A stretch of 64,000 nt of DNA, taken from contig JAFIGX010000010.1 of NCBI GenBank assembly GCA_017849455.1, positions 112,445-176,444 on the forward strand, given 5' to 3'. Shown here piece after piece: positions 52,387-61,994 of this stretch. This DNA comes from Pseudobacter sp. (GTDB taxonomy: Bacteria > Bacteroidota > Bacteroidia > Chitinophagales > Chitinophagaceae). Within the stretch, counting starts at the first letter, position 1, and the number at the start of each line of letters is the position of its first letter. A program made the position numbers and the translations under genes. Below the pieces are notes generated by a model, which was not told where the DNA came from, did not search any database, and saw only the letters and a list, made by a program, of their open reading frames with translations.

Positions 52387-53136
52387 TCACAGAATCCTCA
52401 CCCAGATATTCCGGAAGCTCACCGGGTTCCCGTGGTCCTGCAATACCAGCGGTAACTTCTCTGGATGTTTTTCATAATTGGAAATACCGATGTACTGGGT
52501 GCCGCCCCAGATGGTAGCATTGTTCTGGACCAGTGTTCCATTCTGCAGAACTGTGATGCGTGCCTGCGATTGTACAGACCCGTCTTCATAGAAGCGGGGG
52601 GCCGTGAAGATGATATCATAGGTTTGCCATTCTCCCGGAGGGCGGCATACATTCACCAATGGCGGCAATTGTTTGTACATAGCGCCTGCCTGTCCGTTCG
52701 AATAGGTGCGGTTATTATATGAATCCAATACCTGCAATTCATATTTGCCCATGAGCAGTACGCCGCTGTTCCCGCGTCCCTGTCCATCTCCTTTCACTTC
52801 GGCGGGCGTTCTCCATTCGATATGGAGCTGACAATCCCCAAATGCTTGTTTGGTGTGGATCTCACCGGCGCCTTTCACTACTGTCATCACTCCGTTTTCC
52901 ATCGCCCATTTTGCCGGGCCTCCGCCTTTGGCTTCCCAGGCATCCATGTTGTTGCCTAATAAAATGATGGCGTCGGAAGGCGCATCGGCAGCGGTTTTGC
53001 CGGGCGTCACGATCTTGGGCTCGGGGACCCATTGTTCGGTGAGTTTGGGATCACCGCCTTTGCGGTCCGTTTGCTGAGCCTGCAGGGTAGTGATCGATAT
53101 CATGAATGAGCCGATCAATAAAATAAATTTGTTCAT
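52387..53136 (-). CDS. DUF1080 (3-keto-disaccharide hydrolase-like) protein
   Basis: 249 residues, secreted (signal peptide about 1-20). A laminarinase-like beta-sandwich of the DUF1080 family: DAWEAKGGGPAKW, QLHIEWRTP, GNSGVLLMGKYELQVLDSY, FRNIWVRIL. Family members include 3-keto-disaccharide hydrolases; the substrate is not predictable from sequence. Convergent with the GH20 gene. Confidence 0.88.
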   Translation of the reverse strand: MNKFILLIGSFMISITTLQAQQTDRKGGDPKLTEQWVPEPKIVTPGKTAADAPSDAIILLGNNMDAWEAKGGGPAKWAMENGVMTVVKGAGEIHTKQAFGDCQLHIEWRTPAEVKGDGQGRGNSGVLLMGKYELQVLDSYNNRTYSNGQAGAMYKQLPPLVNVCRPPGEWQTYDIIFTAPRFYEDGSVQSQARITVLQNGTLVQNNATIWGGTQYIGISNYEKHPEKLPLVLQDHGNPVSFRNIWVRIL

Positions 53137-53239
53137 AAAGAAGATTTTTTACGTCGCAAAAATGCTGGTCAAGATAGGGAAAAGAATGGAAATCAGGATT
53201 GCAAAGTCTTATGTAAATGCGGGCAAATTGGAATGCTGA

Positions 53240-53328
53240 GAAGTTGAAAGGTGTATAAGTCAACAAGGGAATCCCCTCAATACGGAGATTCCCTTGTCAA
53301 CATTTCAACTTATAAACTTTTCAACTTC
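53240..53328. repeat. octamer-arm inverted repeat, family A, copy 6
   Basis: Left units GTTGAAAG, GTGTATAA, GTCAACAA then GGGAATC; the right arm mirrors the inner part exactly (GATTCCCTTGT). The loop CCCCTCAATACGGAG is family-like. Lies between icd and the DUF1080 gene on the same strand, ending 10 bases before the icd stop. Confidence 0.82.
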
Positions 53329-53337
53329 ATATCTTCA

Positions 53338-54573
53338 TCAAAAGCCCATTTTTTTCCGGAGGCCGGCATCGATGGCGTCCAGGAATTCTTCGGTATACAG
53401 GTAGTGTTCACCGTGATTTACTTTATTACCATGTACACAAACGGCAAGGTCTTTGGTCATTTTACCCTGTTCAACGGTTTCGATACAGACAGTTTCCAGT
53501 GCATTGGCGAAATCGATGAGCGCCTGGTTACCATCGAGCTTACCGCGGAAGGCCAGCCCTCTTGTCCATGCAAAGATGGAGGCGATAGGGTTGGTGCTGG
53601 TAGGTTTACCGGCCTGGTGATCTCGGTAGTGGCGTGTTACGGTGCCGTGGGCTGCCTCTGCTTCCATGGTCTTTCCATCGGGCGTAACAAGCACGGAGGT
53701 CATAAGGCCGAGAGAGCCGAAGCCCTGGGCAACACTGTCGCTTTGAACATCACCGTCGTAGTTCTTGCAGGCCCATACGAAATTACCGTTCCATTTCAAA
53801 GCACTGGCCACCATGTCATCGATCAGGCGATGTTCATACACGATGCCGGCGGCTTCGAATTGTTGTTTGAATTCGTTCTGGTAGATCTCTGCAAAAATAT
53901 CCTTGAAACGTCCGTCATATTTTTTCAGGATGGTGTTCTTCGTGCTTAGGTACAGCGGCCATTTTTTATTAAGGGCCATATTGAAGCAGCTACGGGCAAA
54001 ACCTTTGATGCTTTCGTCTGTATTGTACATGCTGAGGGCCACACCATCGCCTTTGAAATTGAACACTTCGAAGGTCTGAGGTGCGCTGCCATCTTCGGGA
54101 GTGAATGTCATGGTGAGTTTGCCTTTCCCTTTGATCACGGTATCGGTGGCACGATACTGGTCGCCGAATGCATGACGGCCTACGATGATCGGGGCGGTCC
54201 AGTTGGAGACGAGGCGGGGAATATTGCTGATCACGATGGGCTCACGGAATACGGTGCCGTCGAGTATATTGCGGATAGTGCCGTTGGGGCTTTTCCACAT
54301 CTGTTTCAGGTTGAATTCCTTTACGCGGGCTTCGTCGGGTGTGATGGTGGCGCATTTGATACCTACACCGTATTGCCTGATGGCATTGGCTGCGTCGATG
54401 GTGACCTGGTCATTGGTCTGATCGCGGTGCTCGATGCCTAAATCATAATATTTAATATCGATATCCAGGTAGGGTATGATCAGTTTGTCCTTGATGAATT
54501 TCCAGATGATACGTGTCATTTCATCCCCATCCAGCTCAACGACAGGGTTGTTCACTTTAATTTTTTTTGCCAT
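53338..54573 (-). CDS. icd: NADP-dependent isocitrate dehydrogenase
   Basis: 411 residues, the eukaryotic-like homodimeric type (class with [18 protein letters not shown] at the N-terminus) rather than the E. coli type. Substrate segments [18 protein letters not shown] and the C-terminal [13 protein letters not shown] are typical. Converts isocitrate to 2-oxoglutarate with NADP+. A promoter is visible upstream. Confidence 0.96.
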   Translation of the reverse strand: MAKKIKVNNPVVELDGDEMTRIIWKFIKDKLIIPYLDIDIKYYDLGIEHRDQTNDQVTIDAANAIRQYGVGIKCATITPDEARVKEFNLKQMWKSPNGTIRNILDGTVFREPIVISNIPRLVSNWTAPIIVGRHAFGDQYRATDTVIKGKGKLTMTFTPEDGSAPQTFEVFNFKGDGVALSMYNTDESIKGFARSCFNMALNKKWPLYLSTKNTILKKYDGRFKDIFAEIYQNEFKQQFEAAGIVYEHRLIDDMVASALKWNGNFVWACKNYDGDVQSDSVAQGFGSLGLMTSVLVTPDGKTMEAEAAHGTVTRHYRDHQAGKPTSTNPIASIFAWTRGLAFRGKLDGNQALIDFANALETVCIETVEQGKMTKDLAVCVHGNKVNHGEHYLYTEEFLDAIDAGLRKKMGF

Positions 54574-54601
54574 GTGCTTTGATTTTAAGCTAATAAGGGT
54601 G

Positions 54602-54632
54602 CAAACCTACGGCAAATGAGTAAATTAGACAA
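54602..54632 (-). promoter_or_regulatory. probable icd promoter
   Basis: On the minus strand TTG (54630-54632), 20 bases, TAGGTTTG (54602-54609); one base over the ideal spacer. The start codon is 29 bases downstream of the -7 box. Confidence 0.6.
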
Positions 54633-54790
54633 GGTAGTTTTCGGGTGGATGCCTGGAGATGAAAGTGTACAACTACAATCGAAAAGTAGAGTTTGTACTT
54701 TTTTTGATAATAATTATACTTTTTTTGGGTACGGAATAGTACAACCTTGCATTTAATTGGTTTCTATTGAAAGAGCTATAACCTGGAAAT

Positions 54791-55432
54791 ATGGCATTGA
54801 GTTTACAGGAAAAGATCAAGGTCTTGCAAGGATACCTCGATTATTTGTCTACGTATACAGGCCGCATGGTATCCCTTTCTGCGGCCGATCTGACAACACT
54901 GGCCGAGATAATGACGGTAAGGACCTATGATAAGAAGTCGCCATTGGTCAGTATCGGCGAGCAGGAACAGTACCTGCATTTCGTGATCAAAGGGCTGATC
55001 AGGAAATATTTTTACAGGAAGGATGACGAGATCATCATACAACTGGCTAAAGAAGGTGATATGATCAGTTCCACTGCCTCCTTTTTCGGCGTGATCCCAT
55101 CCGATTATACCGTAGAAGCGATCGAGGTCACCACCGTGCTCTCGTTGCCCCGTGTCAAGATGGAACAATTGTACCGCTATTCGATCATCATGAATAAACT
55201 GGCGCGTGTGATCCTGACGGAACATGTTCTGCAGCATGAGCATTGGGAACTGAACCAACTCAGGTACAATATCAGGGAACGCTTCCAGCAATTCGTGGCC
55301 AATAACCAGGCCCTGTTCCTCCGGGTGCCTCATAAATACCAGGCATCGTATCTCAATATCAAACCGGAGACCTTCAGCCGTCTGAAAGCACAACTGATCA
55401 GGAAAGTAAAAGCTTTATCCAACAAAAAATAA
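54791..55432 (+). CDS. Crp/Fnr family regulator, copy 1
   Basis: 213 residues. N-terminal cyclic-nucleotide-like sensor (about 30-140) without the Cys ligands of Fnr and without the full cAMP-binding motif; C-terminal helix-turn-helix region with VPHKYQASYLNIKPETFSRLKAQL. Related to the next gene, 9 bases away, so a tandem pair. Divergent from icd. Confidence 0.88.
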   Translation: MALSLQEKIKVLQGYLDYLSTYTGRMVSLSAADLTTLAEIMTVRTYDKKSPLVSIGEQEQYLHFVIKGLIRKYFYRKDDEIIIQLAKEGDMISSTASFFGVIPSDYTVEAIEVTTVLSLPRVKMEQLYRYSIIMNKLARVILTEHVLQHEHWELNQLRYNIRERFQQFVANNQALFLRVPHKYQASYLNIKPETFSRLKAQLIRKVKALSNKK

Positions 55433-55441
55433 TCTGGTCCT

Positions 55442-56059
55442 ATGGCAAGAATGCTTGATGTCAGGAATTACATCGAACCTTTCTACCAATACATCGACCG
55501 TATGGTGGAGGTGAAGAAGGAACACGTACACCAGGTGATCCCTTTTCTCGATATCAAATTGTTCGAAAAGAAAGCGATCATTTTGCAGCAGGGGGAGATC
55601 GACAATTACCTCAACCTCGTCATGAAAGGGATGGTAAGAAAATATATTCCGCTGAAAAATAACAGGCAGGTGACCTTGCAACTCGCTACGGAAGGGCATT
55701 TCATTCAATCCGATATTTCCTTCAATGTACGCAGTCCATCCGAGGTGGTGATGGAGGCTGTTGAATCTTCGATCGTGATCAGGATGCATTATAACAAGAT
55801 GAACGAACTGTTCCAGAAATATCCCTGGTCGGAAGAGATGGCACGTATGCTGGCTACGCAAATGGCCATTAAAAAGGATCACCGGCATTACAACCTGCTG
55901 AAAAAAGCGCCCAGGGACCGTTTTCTCGACTACTTGGCCAAGAACCCACACATGCTGCAACGCACTCCACAAAAAATACTGGCCTCTTATCTCAACATCA
56001 AACCGGAAACTTTCAGCCGGCTGAAACATTTGATTCGGGATAATGCAAAATCGTCTTGA
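55442..56059 (+). CDS. Crp/Fnr family regulator, copy 2
   Basis: 205 residues, a paralogue of the preceding gene; the recognition segment ILASYLNIKPETFSRLKHLI is nearly the same. The sensing part differs more, as expected if ligands diverged. Stop codon lies 5 bases before a family E inverted repeat. Confidence 0.88.
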   Translation: MARMLDVRNYIEPFYQYIDRMVEVKKEHVHQVIPFLDIKLFEKKAIILQQGEIDNYLNLVMKGMVRKYIPLKNNRQVTLQLATEGHFIQSDISFNVRSPSEVVMEAVESSIVIRMHYNKMNELFQKYPWSEEMARMLATQMAIKKDHRHYNLLKKAPRDRFLDYLAKNPHMLQRTPQKILASYLNIKPETFSRLKHLIRDNAKSS

Positions 56060-56064
56060 AAATC

Positions 56065-56195
56065 GTTTGTTGTTGGTCGTTTGTTGTTCCTTCGGTGCAA
56101 GAGTTTTGAGTAAACATAAAGCCCAGGAATGGAGAATGATCGATTATTGTTAAGTGTATCCAACCCTCAACAACAACAAACGACCAACAACAAAC
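56065..56195. repeat. heptamer-arm inverted repeat, family E
   Basis: Perfect 24-bp arms at 56065-56088 and 56172-56195, built from heptamers GTTTGTT, GTTGGTC, GTTTGTT, GTT. The 83-base loop includes AATGGAGAATGATCGATTATT. It fills the gap between convergent Crp copy 2 and the Nramp gene. Confidence 0.9.
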
Positions 56196-56203
56196 CACAA
56201 CAG

Positions 56204-58087
56204 TTAGAAATTGACAACGAGAACGGGTATGGAAAGTTCATGGCGAACGGAATTGATCGTCTCCCCATACAGCCAATCTTTCACCCCGCTATGACGGTGC
56301 GCCCCGATCACGAGCATATCGGCCTTTTCTTCCTTTACAAGTCGCACGATCTCTTTCGCCCTGTCTCGGAAACCAAGTTTGCCGCTGGCGGTGAAGCCTC
56401 TCTCCTGCAATTGCCGGATATAGAATTGTAATCTTTCCTCATCATTGCGTGTTTCGAAATCATCGCTTTCTTTTCCCAGCAGCCGTGCCGATGCGCTTTC
56501 TACGATATGGATCAGGACATAATGTGTTTCCGGTTTTCCCTGCCCGATAGCATGGGCCAGGAGCTGGGCATCGTGCTCCCCGAAATCGAGCGCTACTGCG
56601 ATCCTTTTATATTCGGGCATCTGAAGGTGTTGCAGGGTGGCCACATCGGGGTGCATCTGTATGGAGAATGGTTTTCTTTTCCGGGAGAATAATGGATAAA
56701 AGATGATATACACCAGCAGGCCCAGGAAGAAAAGCCCGGCAGCGATGATCAGTCCTTTCCAGAACAGGTTCGACGAAGTGGTGAAGAATTTATCCGCTTC
56801 ATTGAGCACCATCCTCACATTCAGGTAAACCAGGATGGCGGCAATGATCCAGGCGGTGGCCTGCACGATCGGTTTGATGGCAAACTGTCCCATCGTTTTC
56901 TTATCGCTCACGAAATGTATCAAAGGTATGATAGCAAATCCCAATTGCATACTGAGGATCACCTGGCTGAGGATCAGCAGGCTGTCAACTTCGTTATCAC
57001 CAAACAGATAGATCACGATGATGGCCGGTATAATGGCCAGGAGGCGGGTGAGCAGCCGGCGCACCCAGGGATTGATCCGCAGGCGGAGATACCCTTCCAT
57101 CACGATCTGACCTGCCAGTGTACCGGTAATGGTGGAGCTTTGTCCGGCCGCGATCAGGGCGATGGCGAAAAGAACAGGGGCGAGGGTAGAACCCAGGAGG
57201 TCCGACAACAAGCGGTGCGCTTCCTTGATCTCTGCTACCTGCATCAACCCGTTCTTGAAAAAGACAGCGGCTGCCAGGATCAGGATGGCAGCATTCACGA
57301 GGAAGGCGATATTGAGGGCAACGGCGGCGTCCACGAAGCTCCATTTCAATGCCTGCCGGATGCCCTGCGGTGTTTTGGTGATCTTACGGGTCTGCACCAG
57401 CGCAGAATGGAGATAGAGGTTATGTGGCATCACGGTGGCGCCGATGATCCCGATGGCAATGTACAATGCCTCATCATTGGGAAAACGGGGCACGAAGCCG
57501 GTAGCGATCTCGCCGATACTGGGTTTGGCCATGATGATCTCCACCAGGAAGGAGAGGCCCACCACAGCTACCAACCCGATGATGAAAGCTTCCATTTTTC
57601 GGATGCCGAGACGTTGAAGGAAAAGGAGCAATAAGGTATCGAATACGGTGATGGCCACGCCCCAGATCAGGGGCAGTCCGGTAAGCAGGTGGATGCCGAT
57701 GGCCATGCCGAGCACTTCTGCGAGGTCGGTGGCGGCAATGGCCACTTCTGCAAGGATATAGAGGATGAAGTTGATGGCTTTCGGGTAGGTCTCCCTGTTA
57801 GCCTGCGCAAGGTCCCTTCCCCGCACAATGCCCAGCCTGGCGGAGAGGCTCTGGAGCAGCAGGGCCATGAGATTGCTCATCAGCAGCACCCATATCAGGG
57901 AGTAACCGAATTTGCTGCCCCCCGCGAGATCGGTGGCCCAGTTACCGGGGTCCATATAACCTACGCTGACCAGATAAGCGGGGCCGAAGAAGGCGAGGGC
58001 CTTTCGCCAGCCGGCGGACCTTTTACTGATATCGACCGATCCATGTACTTCTCCGAGCGATGTGTCGTGCTGTATTCTATTCATCAT
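56204..58087 (-). CDS. Nramp Mn2+/divalent metal transporter fused to UspA domain
   Basis: 627 residues. Nramp domain (about 25-430) with the metal site motif DPGNWATD in the first helix and MPHNLYLHS later; eleven membrane helices. A linker is followed by a C-terminal UspA domain (about 490-627) with IAVALDFGEHDAQLLA and the nucleotide-binding GAHRHSGVKDWLYGETINS. Imports Mn2+ with protons; the Usp domain may sense ATP or stress (inference). Overlaps mntR by 11 bases and is likely repressed by it through the operator at 58784. Confidence 0.92.
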   Translation of the reverse strand: MMNRIQHDTSLGEVHGSVDISKRSAGWRKALAFFGPAYLVSVGYMDPGNWATDLAGGSKFGYSLIWVLLMSNLMALLLQSLSARLGIVRGRDLAQANRETYPKAINFILYILAEVAIAATDLAEVLGMAIGIHLLTGLPLIWGVAITVFDTLLLLFLQRLGIRKMEAFIIGLVAVVGLSFLVEIIMAKPSIGEIATGFVPRFPNDEALYIAIGIIGATVMPHNLYLHSALVQTRKITKTPQGIRQALKWSFVDAAVALNIAFLVNAAILILAAAVFFKNGLMQVAEIKEAHRLLSDLLGSTLAPVLFAIALIAAGQSSTITGTLAGQIVMEGYLRLRINPWVRRLLTRLLAIIPAIIVIYLFGDNEVDSLLILSQVILSMQLGFAIIPLIHFVSDKKTMGQFAIKPIVQATAWIIAAILVYLNVRMVLNEADKFFTTSSNLFWKGLIIAAGLFFLGLLVYIIFYPLFSRKRKPFSIQMHPDVATLQHLQMPEYKRIAVALDFGEHDAQLLAHAIGQGKPETHYVLIHIVESASARLLGKESDDFETRNDEERLQFYIRQLQERGFTASGKLGFRDRAKEIVRLVKEEKADMLVIGAHRHSGVKDWLYGETINSVRHELSIPVLVVNF

Positions 58088-58751
58088 ATTTCACAAAAAC
58101 ATTTTTGGCAACGTGTTCACTGATGGTAACGGATGGCTGGTTCCTGATCTTCAGCTCGAGGGAATTGTCGAACGCGAATTTCTTTTTGACCTCCAGCCGG
58201 GTGCCGAGGGCGATATTCTTATGGCTGAGGAGTTCGAGCATTTCGGGCGACTGATCGCCTATGCCGCTCACTTCTCCGATCTTGTTGAGGGGAAGGTTAA
58301 GCAGGTCTACCTGTTTGGCGGGCGTGAAGCGGCCCTGGCTATCGGGGATGGGGTCGCCATGCGGATCGGATTTGGGGAAGCCCAGGAATTCATCGAGCCG
58401 GTCGATCAGCTTTTTACTGCTGATATGTTCCAGCTCTTCGGCGATCTCATGCACTTCATCCCAGCCGAAATTCAGTTTCTCCACCAGGAAATATTCCCAG
58501 AGCCGGTGCTTGCGGATGATCTGCAGGGCCACTTTCCGCCCTTCATTGCTTAACCGGAAGCCCTTGTATTTTTCATACAACAATAATTTCTGGGCCTTCA
58601 ACTTTTTGAGCATGTCTGTCACCGAAGCCGGGCGGGTCTGCAATTCATTGGCTACATCGTTGGTGGTTACCACGCCATCGCTTTTCTGTAAATGAAAGAT
58701 GGCTTTCAGGTAATTTTCCTTGCTGCTTGAAAATTTCGCGTTCATCAGCAT
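58077..58751 (-). CDS. mntR: DtxR/MntR family metal-dependent regulator
   Basis: 224 residues. Winged-helix domain (about 8-75, TNDVANELQTRPASVTDMLKKL in part), metal-binding dimerisation domain (about 76-145; LWEYFLVEKLNFGWDEVHEIAEELEHISS in part, with the HxxxE-type ligands), and a C-terminal FeoA-like domain (about 155-224). Represses metal uptake when Mn2+ or Fe2+ is plentiful. The stop overlaps the start of the Nramp gene, so both form one operon. Start ATG 58751, or 58745 two codons later. Confidence 0.93.
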   Translation of the reverse strand: MLMNAKFSSSKENYLKAIFHLQKSDGVVTTNDVANELQTRPASVTDMLKKLKAQKLLLYEKYKGFRLSNEGRKVALQIIRKHRLWEYFLVEKLNFGWDEVHEIAEELEHISSKKLIDRLDEFLGFPKSDPHGDPIPDSQGRFTPAKQVDLLNLPLNKIGEVSGIGDQSPEMLELLSHKNIALGTRLEVKKKFAFDNSLELKIRNQPSVTISEHVAKNVFVKYDE

Positions 58752-58783
58752 CCGTTTTTTGATCTGTATTGATTTTAATAAGG

Positions 58784-58811
58784 TCTAAATAAAAATTTAG
58801 ACAAATCTAAA
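58784..58811. promoter_or_regulatory. MntR-type operator, three half-sites
   Basis: TCTAAAT, four bases, ATTTAGA, four bases, TCTAAA. This yields two overlapping palindromes (58784-58801 and 58796-58811) with the 4-base centre of DtxR/MntR boxes. It lies 33 bases before the mntR start, so repression is autoregulatory and covers the Nramp gene. Confidence 0.8.
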
Positions 58812-58840
58812 AAATTATCTGGAGAAAACAAATAGTTTGG

Positions 58841-59193
58841 GTGGGGAGATTTTTTGTTGACCACGAAGACACGAAGGCACGAAGGGAATATGGGTTGAGA
58901 GTTGAGCAGCCACTAAGAATATAAACCGGGGGCTTTTGAGAATATTGATTTAAGGTTTGATGAGGTTCGGTTAGTTTGAAAAGAGGCACGAAGGTGCGAG
59001 TAAACTCGCACTTTATCGCAGTCCCTTTGTGCCTTTACCTTTCCCGGCCATAGTCTTTTATCAATTCATACAACATTCTACATAAAGCTCTTTCCTTTTC
59101 CAGCCTGCCTGAAACTTTTATAATCTTACCCAACTCCAACCCTTATTCCCTTCGTGCCTTCGTGTCTTCGTGGTCAACAAAGAATCCTCCCAC
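58841..59193. repeat. MITE-like element with octamer arms, family D
   Basis: Perfect 38-bp arms at 58853-58890 and 59144-59181 separated by 253 bases, extending with mismatches to about 60 bp. The arm repeats the octamer NCACGAAG (CCACGAAG, ACACGAAG, GCACGAAG) then GGAATA. Inside is a nested partial copy (GGCACGAAGG near 58985, CTTTGTGCC near 59026) and a perfect GTGCGAGT-AA-ACTCGCAC hairpin (58994-59011). No gene is inside. It lies between mntR and a lipoprotein gene. Confidence 0.88.
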
Positions 59194-59263
59194 TACTCCA
59201 TATTTTATTTTCACCGAGTGCCCCTGAATGCCTATTTTTATCGCGTCAACAGCCAACAGGTTT

Positions 59264-60220
59264 ATGAAAAAATATCTTTTCTTTTTGCCTTTGCTCCTCC
59301 TCCTGGGCGCTTGCAAGAATAAAAAGACCTCACTCACGGACGACGATAAGGTCACCATCAGTGATTTCATCGAATTCTTTCCTGAAATAAACACACCTGT
59401 CAGGATCGCTGATACCAGTCTGCTGAAAAAAACAGCCGATTCCGCTCTGATAGGATATAAGATATTTACCCAGTTTGTTCCGGATTCCCTGCTGAGCAGG
59501 GATTTTGGCAAGGAAGCCCATCCAAAGCTCTATCCGCTGGGCAGGGTGAAGGAAAAAGGCAAGGAAGATTATCTTTTTGTAAAGGCGATGGGAACCAATA
59601 AGCGGGCAGCGTACCTGCTTTGCTTCAGCGACGACCACAAATTCCTGCAGGGCATGCCATTGGTGAGAACGGGTTTCGATAACTCCACGTCGGCCTATGG
59701 ATTGCTCGACAAAAAATTCCAGATCACTACCTACCGTGAACGAAAACAGGGAAATGATTACACCTTCAAAAGAAATGTCTATTTCTTCAATAACACGGCC
59801 AACGAATTCACGCTGATCGTTACGGAACCGAATGAAGAGATCATCCAGAAGATCATCAATCCTATCGATACGCTGCCGGCCAAACATAAATATGCAGGAG
59901 ACTACGTAAAGGATAAAAGAAATTTTATCAGCGTGCGCGATGAAAAATCGACTGCCTGGATCCAGTTCTTCGTGCATTTCGAAAAAGCGGACGGCTGCAA
60001 GGGAGAACTGAAAGGGGCCGCCAGGCTGGTCAATGCCACCACTGCCGTGTACAAGGAAAGTGGTAATCCCTGTGAGTTGCAATTCACCTTTGGAAAAAAT
60101 GTGGTGACCATCAAAGAGACCGGGGGATGCGGCACCTGGCGCGATATCAAATGTTTCTTCGAAGGCAGCTTCCCGAAGAAGAAAACAGTGAAGCCTGAAG
60201 CGGGCAGGAAGAAAAAATAG
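59264..60220 (+). CDS. hypothetical lipoprotein
   Basis: 318 residues from ATG 59264 (MKKYLFFLPLLLLLGACK, lipobox Cys about 17). An upstream ATG at 59228 would spoil the signal. The mature part is soluble with mixed alpha/beta character (DFIEFFPEINTPVRIADT, SRDFGKEAHPKLYPLGRV) and a basic C-terminus (KKKTVKPEAGRKKK). No family recognised. A MITE-like element ends 70 bases before it. Confidence 0.75.
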   Translation: MKKYLFFLPLLLLLGACKNKKTSLTDDDKVTISDFIEFFPEINTPVRIADTSLLKKTADSALIGYKIFTQFVPDSLLSRDFGKEAHPKLYPLGRVKEKGKEDYLFVKAMGTNKRAAYLLCFSDDHKFLQGMPLVRTGFDNSTSAYGLLDKKFQITTYRERKQGNDYTFKRNVYFFNNTANEFTLIVTEPNEEIIQKIINPIDTLPAKHKYAGDYVKDKRNFISVRDEKSTAWIQFFVHFEKADGCKGELKGAARLVNATTAVYKESGNPCELQFTFGKNVVTIKETGGCGTWRDIKCFFEGSFPKKKTVKPEAGRKKK

Positions 60221-60268
60221 GGTGGTGCAAAATTTCACCAATAAACAGAAACCATTATCTTGCGGCTG

Positions 60269-60289
60269 ATTGTGTATTTATTACACAAT
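60269..60289. promoter_or_regulatory. palindrome before glucan phosphorylase gene
   Basis: ATTGTGTA, five bases, TACACAAT: an 8-bp perfect inverted repeat 53 bases before the start. Could be an operator or a leader hairpin; no T run follows immediately. Confidence 0.45.
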
Positions 60290-60341
60290 AAAAACGGAGC
60301 AATTGTTGTGATTCGAGTATTTTCAAAAAGTATGAAAGGCT

Positions 60342-61994
60342 ATGAGCTTTATCAATTATAAGGTACCCTACCAGGCAGACGACAGGTTTTCCAAACGTGT
60401 GGCTTATTTCTCCATGGAGTTCGCCATTCATCAGCCACTGAAGGTCTATAGCGGCGGACTTGGTTTCTTATCGGGATCGCACCTCCGCAGCGCGTATGAA
60501 TTGCGCCAGAATATGATCGGCATCGGCATCCTGTGGAAATATGGTTACTACGATCAGGGCCGCAACCAGGACCAGACCCTGCAGGTGACCTGGATGGAAA
60601 AAAATTACAGCTTTCTCGAAGATACAGGCATACAGTTCCAGATCATTATCCACGATCACCCGGTTTGGGTAAAGGTCTGGTACCTCAATCCCGATACATT
60701 CGGCACTGCTCCTTTATTTTTATTGAGTACCGACGTACCGGAGAATGATTACGTTTCGCAAACCATCACGCATCGCCTCTATGATGCCAATGTGGCTACC
60801 AAAGTAGCCCAGTTCATCCTGCTGGGCGTAGGCGGCGCCAAACTGGTCGATGAGATCGGTTTCAATCCGGAGCTTTATCACCTCAATGAAGCACACGGCG
60901 TTTCATCCGTGTTCTATCTCTATAAAAAATTCGGCAATGTTGAGGATGTGCGGAAAAGGCTCGTGTTCACCACGCACACACCCGAAGAAGCAGGCAATGA
61001 AAAGCACGATATATACCTCTGTCAGAAGATGAGCTACTTCTGCGGGCTCGGATTGGATGAAGTACGCAAGCTCACCGGTATCCAGGACGACCAGTTCAAT
61101 CATTCCCTGGTTGCCCTCCGTTTTGCACACCTGGCCAACGGCGTGTCACAATTGCATGGAGATGTGTCGCGCCAGATGTGGGGCAAATACCAGGGTATCT
61201 GCCCGATCATCTCCATCACCAACTCGCAGAACTGGCGCTACTGGGCCGATAAACAGCTTTACCGTGCCAGTGAGGAAGGGAATGACGCCTGGTGGGACGA
61301 TCGCAAGAAATACCTGAAGAAAAGAACTTTCGAGATCGTCGGCGACCAGACAGGCAAGCTCTTCAATCAAAATGTGTTCACGATCGTATGGGCACGCCGC
61401 TTTGCAGGCTATAAACGCGCAGAGCTCATCACCCGCGACAAAGAAAGGTTCGAAAGATTATTGTCGAACAAGAAATATCCCGTACAAATCATCTGGGCCG
61501 GAAAACCTTACCCGATGGACTACCCGGCCATCAATGAATTCAATAATCTCGTGCACCTGAGCCGCAATTATAAGAATGTGGCCGTGCTGGTAGGGTATGA
61601 GCTCACCTTGTCGAAAAGGCTCAAGCAGGCAGGAGACCTCTGGCTCAACAATCCCCGTGTGCCGCGGGAAGCATCCGGCACCAGCGGCATGACGGCAGCC
61701 ATGAATGGCGCGGTGAACTTCTCGACCGATGACGGATGGATACCCGAATTCGTTGATCATGGCAACAATGGCTTCGTGATCCCCAAAGCCGATTATGCCA
61801 AAATGAATGTGCAGGAGCAGGACGATTACGACCTCGACAAATTATACGAGATACTCGAAAAAGAGATACTTCCCCTGTATTATGATCATTACGATACCTG
61901 GCGGCAGGTTGCCAAAAACGGTATGCGTGATGTACGCTTCCGTTTTGAATCGGGTCGCATGGCGACCGAATACTACGAGCAATTATATAAATGA
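60342..61994 (+). CDS. alpha-glucan phosphorylase (short GT35 type)
   Basis: 550 residues, cytoplasmic. Releases glucose-1-phosphate from glycogen or maltodextrin. Typical segments: AYFSMEFAIH at the start, GVGGAKLVDE, HLNEAHGVSS, and PREASGTSGMTAAMNGAVNFSTDDGW near the PLP site (in parts). It is the short archaeal/Thermus type, not the 800-residue GlgP. Its TGA stop lies inside the first unit of the following inverted repeat. Confidence 0.92.
   Translation: MSFINYKVPYQADDRFSKRVAYFSMEFAIHQPLKVYSGGLGFLSGSHLRSAYELRQNMIGIGILWKYGYYDQGRNQDQTLQVTWMEKNYSFLEDTGIQFQIIIHDHPVWVKVWYLNPDTFGTAPLFLLSTDVPENDYVSQTITHRLYDANVATKVAQFILLGVGGAKLVDEIGFNPELYHLNEAHGVSSVFYLYKKFGNVEDVRKRLVFTTHTPEEAGNEKHDIYLCQKMSYFCGLGLDEVRKLTGIQDDQFNHSLVALRFAHLANGVSQLHGDVSRQMWGKYQGICPIISITNSQNWRYWADKQLYRASEEGNDAWWDDRKKYLKKRTFEIVGDQTGKLFNQNVFTIVWARRFAGYKRAELITRDKERFERLLSNKKYPVQIIWAGKPYPMDYPAINEFNNLVHLSRNYKNVAVLVGYELTLSKRLKQAGDLWLNNPRVPREASGTSGMTAAMNGAVNFSTDDGWIPEFVDHGNNGFVIPKADYAKMNVQEQDDYDLDKLYEILEKEILPLYYDHYDTWRQVAKNGMRDVRFRFESGRMATEYYEQLYK

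Noticed and set aside
58841..59193. Insertion sequence
   Set aside because: The interior has no transposase frame; at most a non-autonomous MITE-like element.
59330..60241. 303-codon open frame antisense to the lipoprotein gene
   Set aside because: The + strand frame has a lipoprotein signal and plausible protein composition; the antisense frame has none.
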